NCBI RefSeq assembly: GCF_016862995.1
Contig: NZ_BOOA01000042.1
Location: forward strand, 1 to 64,000
Length of the DNA stretch: 64,000 nt
Source: Acrocarpospora phusangensis
GTDB lineage: Bacteria > Actinomycetota > Actinomycetes > Streptosporangiales > Streptosporangiaceae
Direction of reading: 5' to 3'
The notes under the pieces were generated by a model. The model ran no database searches. It was not told the origin of the DNA and saw nothing but the letters and a program-made list of their open reading frames with translations. Positions within the stretch are counted from its first letter, which is position 1. The number at the start of each line of letters is the position of its first letter. Below are positions 56,721-64,000 of the stretch, piece by piece. Made by a program: the position numbers and the translations under genes.

Positions 56721-57802
56721 GACGTTACTCCTTCGAGGATCGCCTCGGTGGTTTCCGTGGAAGCGGTCAGTTCGTCCCGGACGATGCGGGTGCCGCGGAC
56801 CATGGCGGCCAGCTTCGCCCGGGCGGTCGCGCCGGTGACGTTGCGCAGCCCGCAGTCGGGGTTGATCATCAGCCGTTCGGCCGGGACGTGCCGCAGGGCG
56901 CGGCGGATGCGGGTCGCGATGAGCTCGGGCGGCTCGACGCCGGAGGTCTTGACGTCCACGACGCCGAGCCCCAGGTCGCCGCGCCAGCCGAACTTCTCGA
57001 TGATGGTGAGGTCGTCGTCGCCCTTGCGGGCGAACTCCAGGACCAGCTGGTCGATGTCGGCGTCCAGGACCTCGGGGAACAGGAAGTCGTAGTGGCCCTC
57101 CCAGGACGGGCGGGCGTACCGGTTGCCGTAGCAGACGTGCAGCGCCCAGGTGACGTCCACGCCGGCGGTGACCACGTTGACGGCGTCGACGGCCAGCCCG
57201 ATCTGGCCGGTGTGGCCGGCCAGGAACGGCTCGTCGATCTGGAGCAGCTCCGCGCCCTGCTCGGCCAGCGCGCGGGCCTCGGCGTTGAGTACGGCGGCCA
57301 TCGCCATGACCAGGTCCCGCCGGCTCACCGGGCCGCGTTCGTGTACCCGGCAGGCGAGCGAGAACGGGCCGGTGAAGGAGAACTTGATCGGCGCGGCGGT
57401 CTGGCCGGAGGTGAACGCGTAGTCGGCGGCCAGGCCGAGCGGCGAGGGACCCGTCGGCGCGGGCAGGGCGGCGACCCTCGCCTCGTGGTAGTCGAAGTAG
57501 AAGTCCTTGACCGGGTCCGGGATCTCGATGCCGGGCATGCGGGCCAGCGTGTAGTCGATGTCGTTGTCCCGGCGCAGCTCGCCGTCGGAGACGATGTCGA
57601 TGCCCGCCAGGTCCTGGTCGCGCAGCGCGGCCTTGATGGCCATGTCGTGCACGTCCTGGAGCTGGCTGTAGCTCATCCGGCCCCGGGAGTGGTCGGTCTT
57701 GAGCCGTTCCATCCACTCGGGCACCGGGTAGGAGCCGACGACCGTCGTGGGCAGCACCGGCACGCGGGCGCGAACCGTTCCTCTCGCGGTTCCTGTTGCC
57801 AT
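56717..57802 (-). CDS. Core-MetE-like cobalamin-independent methionine synthase
   Basis: A 361-residue protein equal to the C-terminal catalytic domain of MetE; the N-terminal half of classical MetE is missing. Zinc ligands are visible: HVC in [10 protein letters not shown], Glu in FLFPEV and Cys in [20 protein letters not shown] is the typical opening. It transfers a methyl group to homocysteine (or a related thiol). Such core enzymes accept 5-methyl-THF monoglutamate poorly or use corrinoid proteins, but here metF next to it argues for methyl-THF. ATG 57802 lies one base past the methyltransferase stop. Confidence 0.9.
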
Positions 57803-57803
57803 G

Positions 57804-59252
57804 TCAGTCCCTCACCTGGGCGGTCATCGTGACGATGTGGCCCGCCGACTGGTGCCGGAAGGGCTCGTAGTGCACGTCGAAGCCCTGACGTCGGCCGACG
57901 TGCGCGATCAGAGGGCCGTTGACCCAGTTCACGACCGATCCGTCGTACTTGCCGGGGCCGCGGAACTGGGTGCGGTAGCCGGCCACGCCGGTGACGAACA
58001 GGTCGTGGCAGATGAGCCGGCCGTACGGGTGGAGGAGCATGAGGCTGTCGGCGAAGCTGGCGAGCGCGCCGTTGCTCACGTGCATGCGGACGTCCGCACC
58101 GGATTCGAGCAGCGGGCGCAGGCACTCGCCGTTGAACTGGGCGGTGACCGCGTACTGGTCGAGACCGGCCAGCGGGACGTAGCGCTCCTCCAGGCGCAGC
58201 AGCGACCAGGTCCGCCGCCAGAACTCGACCGCGCCGTCCACGTCGGGGACGTGCGCGGGGGCCGCGTCGGTGAGCAGGCGGGGACCGAGCCGGAGCAGCT
58301 TGTGGACCAGGCCGGGGATCTGGCCGGGGGTGGCGGAGACCGACTCCGCCAGCGCCGCCGCGGCGTCCCCGGGCAGGTAGGCGCGGGTTTCGACGGTGTA
58401 CGTGCGGCCGTTGAGCTGGGCGACCTCGTCGGTGGGCAGGTTGTCGTACATGTTGGAGACGTAGACGAGGAAGACCTTGTACTTGAGGAAGCCCAGCGAG
58501 GTCAGCGGCCGGGTCGCGTCGAGCGTGACGGAGCTGACGCGCCCGGCGTGCTCGGCGACCGTCTCGCCCGCGAGGTCGAGGACGTGCTGGGAGTAGTCGC
58601 ACATGAGGTAGTGCAGGCGGCGGTAGTAGTCGCTGCCCCTGGCCTGGTCGGCGCGGCGGAACTCGTCCAGGAAGACCTTGGCCTGGTGGCCGTTGCCGAC
58701 GCCGAGCTCGACCACGACCAGCTCCTCCGGGAGCGCCGCCGACTTCGCCAGCGAGTCCCAGACGTCGAACAGCTCGTGGATCAGCTCCCGGGCGGAGTCC
58801 CGGTTGCGCCCGTCGCTCTCGCCGCCCGGCAGCGCCTGCTCGTAGCCGCGCCCGGACGCCTTCTCCCACAGTTCCAGCGCGGACCAGTAGAGGGCGTTGA
58901 AGGACCAGACGCAGCCGGCCGAGCCGAGCCCCCAGTCCTCCAGGTAGACCCGCCCGGCGGAGCCGTTCCGCAGGCAGGCCGCGGCCAGGCCGCCCAGCGA
59001 GGAGTCCCCGCCGCGCCGTACGTCGACGGCGATCTCCAGGTCCTCCGGGCAGCCCGGCGCGGACATGATGGGCCGGGCGTCCACGACGTCGCGGAAGTTC
59101 TCCCGGTACTGGACCCAGTCGCAGACCACGCGTACCCGGCCGAGGTCCCACGGGGAGTCGGCCAGAGCGGCGACGACCGGGGCGACCGAGGCCGTCAGGT
59201 CGACCGGTTGCGCTGCTCGCAGCCTTGCGTGCGGGCGGAAATCGATCAACAT
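57804..59252 (-). CDS. SAM-dependent methyltransferase of unknown target
   Basis: A 482-residue class I methyltransferase. SAM motif I is VELGVGNGHQAK near residue 190, acidic motif II is in LMCDYSQHVLDLA and motif III region SSVTLDATRPL. An N-terminal domain of about 140 residues and a C-terminal domain of about 200 are not recognised; the GxGNG site and overall size loosely recall the MidA/Methyltransf_28 group. ATG 59252 overlaps the metF stop by one base. Its place between metF and metE in an operon that makes SAM and clears its by-products suggests that this is the enzyme the operon exists to feed. Confidence 0.85.
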   Translation of the reverse strand: MLIDFRPHARLRAAQPVDLTASVAPVVAALADSPWDLGRVRVVCDWVQYRENFRDVVDARPIMSAPGCPEDLEIAVDVRRGGDSSLGGLAAACLRNGSAGRVYLEDWGLGSAGCVWSFNALYWSALELWEKASGRGYEQALPGGESDGRNRDSARELIHELFDVWDSLAKSAALPEELVVVELGVGNGHQAKVFLDEFRRADQARGSDYYRRLHYLMCDYSQHVLDLAGETVAEHAGRVSSVTLDATRPLTSLGFLKYKVFLVYVSNMYDNLPTDEVAQLNGRTYTVETRAYLPGDAAAALAESVSATPGQIPGLVHKLLRLGPRLLTDAAPAHVPDVDGAVEFWRRTWSLLRLEERYVPLAGLDQYAVTAQFNGECLRPLLESGADVRMHVSNGALASFADSLMLLHPYGRLICHDLFVTGVAGYRTQFRGPGKYDGSVVNWVNGPLIAHVGRRQGFDVHYEPFRHQSAGHIVTMTAQVRD

Positions 59253-60211
59253 CACTGTCGCCCTTCCTGGAGTGCGGCGGGAGTGAGGGTCGGAGCGCGG
59301 TCGGGTCTGATCCCGGCCCTCCGTACGATGTCGGGGACCTCGTCGTCGCGGCCGAACGCCATCAGGTGCACGCCGCGTACGCCGGGGATCCCGGCCAGGC
59401 GCTGGATCGTCTCGACGCACACCGCCAGGCCCTCCTCCTCGACCAGGTGCGCGGGGACTCCGCGCAGGCGGCGCTCAAGCTCGGCCGGCACGTGCACGCC
59501 GGGCACCTGGCCGGTCAGGAACGCCATCATGCGGAGCGACCGGATCGGCCCGACCCCGGCGATGACCGCGCAGCGGTCGGTGACGCCCTCGTCGCGCAGC
59601 CGGGCCACCCAGCGGGCGAAGGCGTCCACGTCGAAGACGTACTGCGTCTGCACGAACTCGGCGCCGGCGGCGACCTTCTTCGCCAGGCGTCTGGCGCGCA
59701 ACGCCGCCGGCGGGGCGAACGGGTTCTCGACGGTGCCGATCAGCCAAGACGGCCGGGTCGCGAGCGGTTTGCCGGACAGCAGCGTGCCCTCCTCGCGCAG
59801 CGTGCGGGCGGTCCAGACGAGCTGCACGCCGTCGAGGTCGAAGACGGGCTTGGCGTCCGGGTGGTCGCCGAGCGCAGGATGGTCGCCGGTGAGCAGCAGC
59901 ACGTTGCGCACACCCAGGGCGGCGGCCCCGATCAGGTCCGACTGCAGCGCGATGCGGTTGCGGTCCCGGCAGGTCAGCTGCATGACCGCGTCCACGCCGG
60001 CCTGCCGCAGCAGCACGCTCCCGGCCAGGCTCGACATGCGCACGTTCGCGCCCTGGTTGTCGGTCACGTTCGCGGCGTCCACCCAGCCGCGCAGGGCTGC
60101 GGCCTTGCGGGCGATCACGTCCGGGTCGGCGTCGCGCGGCGGCCCGACCTCGGCCGTCACCACGAACCGGTCCGACGCCAGCGCGGCCCGCAGCCCGCCG
60201 TCGGGGCTCAT
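59252..60211 (-). CDS. metF: 5,10-methylenetetrahydrofolate reductase MetF
   Basis: A 319-residue FAD TIM-barrel enzyme reducing methylene-THF to 5-methyl-THF. Seen: VVTAEVGPPRDADP opening with the catalytic Glu, AANVTDNQGANVRMS, LTCRDRNRIALQSDL, VLLLTGDHP, and AGAEFVQTQYVFD. ATG 60211 overlaps the end of the MTHFR-C-terminal gene by four bases. Together they probably form one complex. Length is typical for the short bacterial form. Confidence 0.94.
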   Translation of the reverse strand: MSPDGGLRAALASDRFVVTAEVGPPRDADPDVIARKAAALRGWVDAANVTDNQGANVRMSSLAGSVLLRQAGVDAVMQLTCRDRNRIALQSDLIGAAALGVRNVLLLTGDHPALGDHPDAKPVFDLDGVQLVWTARTLREEGTLLSGKPLATRPSWLIGTVENPFAPPAALRARRLAKKVAAGAEFVQTQYVFDVDAFARWVARLRDEGVTDRCAVIAGVGPIRSLRMMAFLTGQVPGVHVPAELERRLRGVPAHLVEEEGLAVCVETIQRLAGIPGVRGVHLMAFGRDDEVPDIVRRAGIRPDRAPTLTPAALQEGRQ

Positions 60212-60759
60212 CGTTCCGCCCGGTGGCGATCGGCCGGGGCTCGATCGGCCGGGGCGGGGGCGGTTCGCATGGGCGGATGGGGGTCGGCGCCGGAATACGC
60301 GACCGCGATCGTCTCGTCCCGGCCCTGCCAGTAGTTCACCCAGGAGCTCCGGCTCCACTGCCGGTTGTCCACCGGCCGCTGGAGCAGGTCGAGGTCCGAG
60401 CCGCGCGCCGCGCTCTCGGCCCGGTCCCAGGCGGTCAGCCAGACGCACCGCAGCGTACGGTCCACCTCGCAGGAGCCGTCGGCAGAGACGCCGCCGCACG
60501 GCCCGTTGCGCAGTTGTTTCGGGCAGGTCATCGGGCACGCGTACCCGGTCGCCGGGAGCGCGCACTGCCCGCACATGCGGCAGCCGAACAGCCGCTCCTT
60601 GGCGGCCCGCTCCCCGGCCGTGAACCAGCGGTAGAGCCTCGGGCGGCGCTCGACGTACGCGGCCAGCCACCGGTAGAACCGGTTGGTGGCGAGCACGGCG
60701 TGCAACGCGTACGCGAGCCCGGCCGGAATCCGCGGCCGAAAGGGCTTCTGAACGGCCAT
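60208..60759 (-). CDS. Methylene-THF reductase C-terminal domain protein (cysteine cluster)
   Basis: A 183-residue partner of MetF. It carries the MTHFR_C cysteine signature: CRMCGQCALPATGYACPMTC and CPKQLRNGPCGG (about residues 60-95), a pattern that binds iron-sulphur or zinc in MetV-like proteins of acetogens. The N-terminus (PRIPAGLAYALHAVL) is basic and hydrophobic and the last 30 residues are Pro/Ala/Arg-rich. ATG 60759 is the first gene of the operon. It likely brings electrons to MetF; the electron donor is unknown. Confidence 0.87.
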   Translation of the reverse strand: MAVQKPFRPRIPAGLAYALHAVLATNRFYRWLAAYVERRPRLYRWFTAGERAAKERLFGCRMCGQCALPATGYACPMTCPKQLRNGPCGGVSADGSCEVDRTLRCVWLTAWDRAESAARGSDLDLLQRPVDNRQWSRSSWVNYWQGRDETIAVAYSGADPHPPMRTAPAPADRAPADRHRAER

Positions 60760-60787
60760 CTTCCCGCTCCTCCTTCCGTCGGCTCCA

Positions 60788-60859
60788 AGGTCGCAGGGCG
60801 GAGCGGGTGAGTCTTCGGGCCGTGACGCAACTTTGCAGGGGTGCGTTTTAGGTCGCAGG
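60788..60859. promoter_or_regulatory. Direct repeat AGGTCGCAGG upstream of methyl-cycle operon
   Basis: AGGTCGCAGG occurs exactly at 60788-60797 and 60850-60859 (start-to-start 62 bases), 29 and 91 bases upstream of the operon's first ATG at 60759 (minus strand). ACGCA/TGCGT and GCAA/TTGC inverted repeats lie between them. The 231-base divergent region 60760-60990 contains no gene. Operator or structured leader is possible; I could not match a known SAM or SAH riboswitch. Confidence 0.35.
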
Positions 60860-60990
60860 ACAAAGGCGGCAGGAGGGTAGAACCAGCCACTTCTGGCTAT
60901 CGGGAGCGGCGCTCGCGGTAGACGTGGTGGAGGGCCAGACTGGTGGTGGGTTTTCGGGGTGTCGTCGGTGCAGGGATAGGGAGGTCCTCG

Positions 60991-63900
60991 ATGCCGCTGG
61001 ATTTCGGCGGCGCGTTCCTGGGTGCGCTGGTGCAGTGGACCGGCCAGGGCATCGGCCGCCGGGCGCGGCAGGCCACGGTCGGGTCCGGCGTCCAGGCCGC
61101 CCTCTCGAAGATCGTGACTGATTCTGTCGAGCCTGCCGTACGGCGGGTGGCCGATCCCGGTGAGGTCGAGGCGGTGACGGCGGCGGTGGCCGAACATCTG
61201 GACCATCGGCTGGACGCCGACGGCGAGGCGCTGATCGATCCGCGGGGGGTGGTGCGGGCGTGGCTGGTGCCGCTGATCGATCCGGAGCCCGCGCTCGGTG
61301 GCCTCGGCTATCTGGAGGCGCGGGGCGTACAGGTGGGGGAACTGATCGGTGCGCTACAGGAGCAGATCCTGACGCGCGTCCGCGCCGACGCCGTCAACGG
61401 CGGCTCGCTGGCACCCCTGTGGCAGGAGCTGGCCGCCGCGGGCCGGGAGCGGCGGGCGGTGGCGCGGGACCACGACTTCGGGCAGGCGCTGGCCTCGATC
61501 GACCGGCAGACGGCACAGATCCTCGACCGGCTGACGGGACAGCCCGCGGCGAGCGATCCTGCCCCTCCGGTGGGACGGCCGCTCGAGGAGGTCGACGATC
61601 CGTTCGCGCTGGACGTGCACAGGCCGATTCGGCTGGACACCCCCGGCTCTTCCGCTCCGCCGGCGCCGCTGCCGCCGTATGTGCCGCGCGCGCACGACCG
61701 GCAGCTGGGCGAAGTGGTGGAACGAGCGTTGGCGGGTCAGAGCGGGATGGCGGTTCTGGTCGGGGGGTCGTCCACCGGGAAGACCCGCGCGTGCTGGGAG
61801 GCGTTGGCCCCGCTGCGCGAGGCGGGCGGGTGGCGGTTGTGGTACCCGTTCGATCCGACCCGGGCCGAGGCCGCGCTGGCCCGGCTGCCCGAGGTGGGCG
61901 CCCGGACGGTGGTGTGGCTGAACGAGACGCAGCGCTACCTGGACACTCCCGACGACAGCGGCGAGCGGGTGGCCGCCGCGCTGCGCACCCTCCTGGCCGA
62001 TGCCTCCCGGGCGCCGACGCTGGTGCTGGGCACCCTCTGGCCCGACCGGTGGGACCGGCTCTCCCGAGAGGGGGACGGCCGTCACGCCGAGGCCCGGCTG
62101 CTGCTCGCCGACACCACCATCCCCCTGATCGACGACTTCAGCGACGCCCGGTCCGCCCTCCACGAGGCCGCGGCTGCCGACGCCCGTTTGGCCGAGGCCC
62201 TGGCGCACGCGGCCGACGGGGAGATCACCCAGTACCTGGCGGGGGTTCCGGAACTGCTGGCGCGTTACCGCGCCGCACCACCGGCGGCCAGGGCGGTGAT
62301 CCATGTCGCGATGGACGCCCGCCGCGCGGGCCACCGCCACGCTCTGCCGCATGCCCTGCTGGAGGCGGCCGCTCCCGCCTACCTCACCCGATCCCACTGG
62401 GCCGCACTGGGCGATGACTGGCTGGAGCAGGCTCTGGCGTACACCGGAGCGCCCTGCAAAGGTGTTCCCGGGCCGGTGACCCGGATCCGTCCCCGCAGAT
62501 CCCAGGGCGAAGCGGGCGGGCCGTTCTACCAGCTGATCGACTATCTGGACCAGCACGGCCGGCAGCACCGCCGTGGCCGGATCCCGCCTGCCGGATTCTG
62601 GACCGCCCTGATCGAGGAGGTGCGGGATCCCGGTGATCTGGAGCGAATCGCCACACAAGCCGATGAGTACGGACTGTACCGCTATGCCGCCCGCTTACGC
62701 CGGCAAGCCGTTCTCGCCGGAAGTGAGCTGTCCGCGGTCAGGCTCATGCGGAGGCTCCACCACCTGAACAATGATCCTCGACGGAAGGCGGCCTCGTGGA
62801 TCGCCGAACACGTCGCGGTCGACGGCTCCCACCTCTTCAGGCAACTGGTCGGCGAATTCCGCGGGGCCGGCGCCCGTGCCGCGGCGGGCGTACTCCAGCG
62901 GAGGATCGCCGAACGCCTTCCTGTCGATCACGTCCAAAGCGTGGTGGAGGCGCTGGTCAGCATGAAGCCTGACGCGGCGGCCGTCATGGCGCGGCGCGCG
63001 GTTGACGAGATCGTCGTGCGGGACGCGAAGCAGATGGCCATGCTGCTGAAGGCTCTGCCCCGGCGAGCGGATGCCGAGGCCCTGCTCCGCCGCAACCCGA
63101 TCAGCGACATTCGACTCGAAGATCCGGACGGCGTCACATCGTTGCTGGCCGAACTGCGGTCGTTGGAGGCGCACTCCGACGTGCGTGTGCTGCTGAACCG
63201 GCGTCCGAGTGCGAGCGTGCGGGTGGAGGACGAGGCCGCTGTCCTGCGCCTGCTGGAGACGCTGCGGAAACTGGGGGAACATGAGGCGTTGGCCGAGCTG
63301 ATGTGCCGTGCCTTCGACGCGTCGCCGCCCGACAGCCGCCTCGGAGCCTTCGCGGCCGTGTTCGGGGAGCTGTCCGGCGAGGAGTTCGAGACGGTGGCTG
63401 CCGCCCTGTCCCACCACGTCGGACACCGGCGGGTGGCCGGCCTGCTCATGTCCCGGCTGACCTCGGCGGATGTTCCCGGGATGAGGGTGGACGCCCGGCA
63501 TCTGGCCGCGGGATACGCCCCGCTCGACGAGGAAGGCTGGATCACGCCGCCCAGGCGGCCAGACGACACGTCCACGGCCCAGGAAGACCGGGTCGTGGAT
63601 GTCGCCGTGGATGTCAACGAGCCGCATGATGTCGCCGCGACGTTGAGAAACCTGCGGAAAGCAGGACTTCCGCGCCGGGCGGCCGCCCTGGGCCTGCGGG
63701 TGGCGGCATCCGTCGCGCTGGACGATCCGGCCACTGTCGCCGCGATCCTCGACCTGCTGGCCGGGGAACCGCCGGAAGCGATGACGACCCTGTTGAGCCG
63801 CAACCCGGCCGAACAGGTACGACTCGAAGATCATCATGCTGTGGCGGCGCTCTGCGGTGCGTTGTTCGCCGTCTCGGCGTCCGCGGAACTGCGCACGCTG

Positions 63901-64000
63901 GCCCGCCGTGTCGCCGAAGCGATCCCGGCCGGCGAACCGCGTATCGTGGCCGGCCTGCTCGGAGAGCTGCGTGGTGTCGGCCTGAACGAGCTCGCGGCCG
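60991..64000 (+). CDS. Large STAND-like P-loop NTPase with C-terminal repeats (partial, right edge)
   Basis: Open without a stop from ATG 60991 (GGGAGG six bases upstream) to the window edge: at least 1003 codons. Residues 1-220: alanine/arginine-rich N-terminal helices (FGQALASIDRQTAQILDRL). Residues 222-238 are a Pro linker. The NTPase follows: Walker A GGSSTGKTRACWEAL (Gly258 on), Walker B-like TVVWLNE (306-312), then an LVLGTLWPDRW sensor-like strand. From about residue 620 the protein is helical repeats with the recurring pattern LLxRNP..(I/V)RLED...V..LL..LR (for example 691-740 and 930-975). This is the layout of Streptomyces STAND/NACHT-like regulators and defence ATPases. The N-terminal domain is not recognised. 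Diverges from the methyl-cycle operon. Confidence 0.85.
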   Translation, partial: MPLDFGGAFLGALVQWTGQGIGRRARQATVGSGVQAALSKIVTDSVEPAVRRVADPGEVEAVTAAVAEHLDHRLDADGEALIDPRGVVRAWLVPLIDPEPALGGLGYLEARGVQVGELIGALQEQILTRVRADAVNGGSLAPLWQELAAAGRERRAVARDHDFGQALASIDRQTAQILDRLTGQPAASDPAPPVGRPLEEVDDPFALDVHRPIRLDTPGSSAPPAPLPPYVPRAHDRQLGEVVERALAGQSGMAVLVGGSSTGKTRACWEALAPLREAGGWRLWYPFDPTRAEAALARLPEVGARTVVWLNETQRYLDTPDDSGERVAAALRTLLADASRAPTLVLGTLWPDRWDRLSREGDGRHAEARLLLADTTIPLIDDFSDARSALHEAAAADARLAEALAHAADGEITQYLAGVPELLARYRAAPPAARAVIHVAMDARRAGHRHALPHALLEAAAPAYLTRSHWAALGDDWLEQALAYTGAPCKGVPGPVTRIRPRRSQGEAGGPFYQLIDYLDQHGRQHRRGRIPPAGFWTALIEEVRDPGDLERIATQADEYGLYRYAARLRRQAVLAGSELSAVRLMRRLHHLNNDPRRKAASWIAEHVAVDGSHLFRQLVGEFRGAGARAAAGVLQRRIAERLPVDHVQSVVEALVSMKPDAAAVMARRAVDEIVVRDAKQMAMLLKALPRRADAEALLRRNPISDIRLEDPDGVTSLLAELRSLEAHSDVRVLLNRRPSASVRVEDEAAVLRLLETLRKLGEHEALAELMCRAFDASPPDSRLGAFAAVFGELSGEEFETVAAALSHHVGHRRVAGLLMSRLTSADVPGMRVDARHLAAGYAPLDEEGWITPPRRPDDTSTAQEDRVVDVAVDVNEPHDVAATLRNLRKAGLPRRAAALGLRVAASVALDDPATVAAILDLLAGEPPEAMTTLLSRNPAEQVRLEDHHAVAALCGALFAVSASAELRTLARRVAEAIPAGEPRIVAGLLGELRGVGLNELAA

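Noticed and set aside
60760-60990. SAM, SAH or cobalamin riboswitch before the methyl-cycle operon
   Set aside because: The minus-strand leader was compared with remembered consensus cores and none matched; a covariance-model search is needed to exclude it.
61260-62417. 385-codon frame +1-shifted in the STAND-like gene
   Set aside because: Gly/Arg/Ala-rich shadow; the frame from 60991 holds the P-loop and repeats.

Overview
The window is chromosomal DNA of a very GC-rich actinomycete. Evidence: GTG/TTG starts, near-uniform G/C third codon positions, PadR/GntR/EspR-like regulators, a sugar importer without its own ATPase, a MAB_1171c-type membrane protein and a mycobacterial-type adenosine kinase. 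The mixture of secreted glycosidase/peptidase genes and large uncharacterised proteins fits a soil Streptosporangiales or Streptomyces-like bacterium; genus cannot be fixed from sequence alone. No rRNA, tRNA, CRISPR array, transposase or phage gene was recognised.

Layout. 0.3-3.9 kb: FAH-family hydrolase, a relic of a sensor kinase, a DUF5685-type protein with a cysteine-packed tail, and a secreted LCAT-like acyltransferase/lipase. 3.9-14.6 kb: a catabolic island with a Gfo/Idh/MocA dehydrogenase diverging from a carbohydrate ABC importer, a GntR/UTRA repressor, then a coupled operon of copper amine oxidase, SIS isomerase, BadF-type sugar kinase and aldehyde dehydrogenase. 14.7-23.7 kb: a 43-residue exported peptide with a Flp-pilin core, an M28 peptidase, a PadR-controlled MacB-like ABC exporter, an EspR-like/MAB_1171c/ImmA-IrrE cassette, and a gamma-glutamyltransferase.

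23.8-39.6 kb holds the most unusual content: six tightly packed genes (633, 1101, 758, 355, 1034, 800 and 552 residues, counting the small coiled-coil gene, seven reading frames in all) of unknown function, led by a protein whose central region matches the catalytic layout of Bacillus Tgl transglutaminase. Two of the giants carry near-perfect in-frame tandem repeats in mid-protein linkers. The unit ends at a perfect 14-bp hairpin.

39.7-52.6 kb: a secreted four-repeat protein, a protein with two FtsX-ectodomain-like modules beside a low-molecular-weight tyrosine phosphatase, a secreted alpha/beta hydrolase, a 1471-residue GH95 fucosidase ending in a FIMAH domain, and assorted oxidoreductases and a PadR/HAAS pair with a leaderless promoter and palindromic operator.

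52.7-60.8 kb, minus strand: an eight-gene methyl-cycle operon (MTHFR C-terminal protein, metF, an unassigned SAM methyltransferase, core metE, metK, purU, adenosine kinase, folD). It makes 5-methyl-THF, methionine and SAM, spends SAM through the methyltransferase, and recovers adenosine and folate; only SAH hydrolase is missing. 61.0 kb to the right edge: the first 1003 codons of a large STAND-like P-loop NTPase with C-terminal helical repeats, open at the window border.
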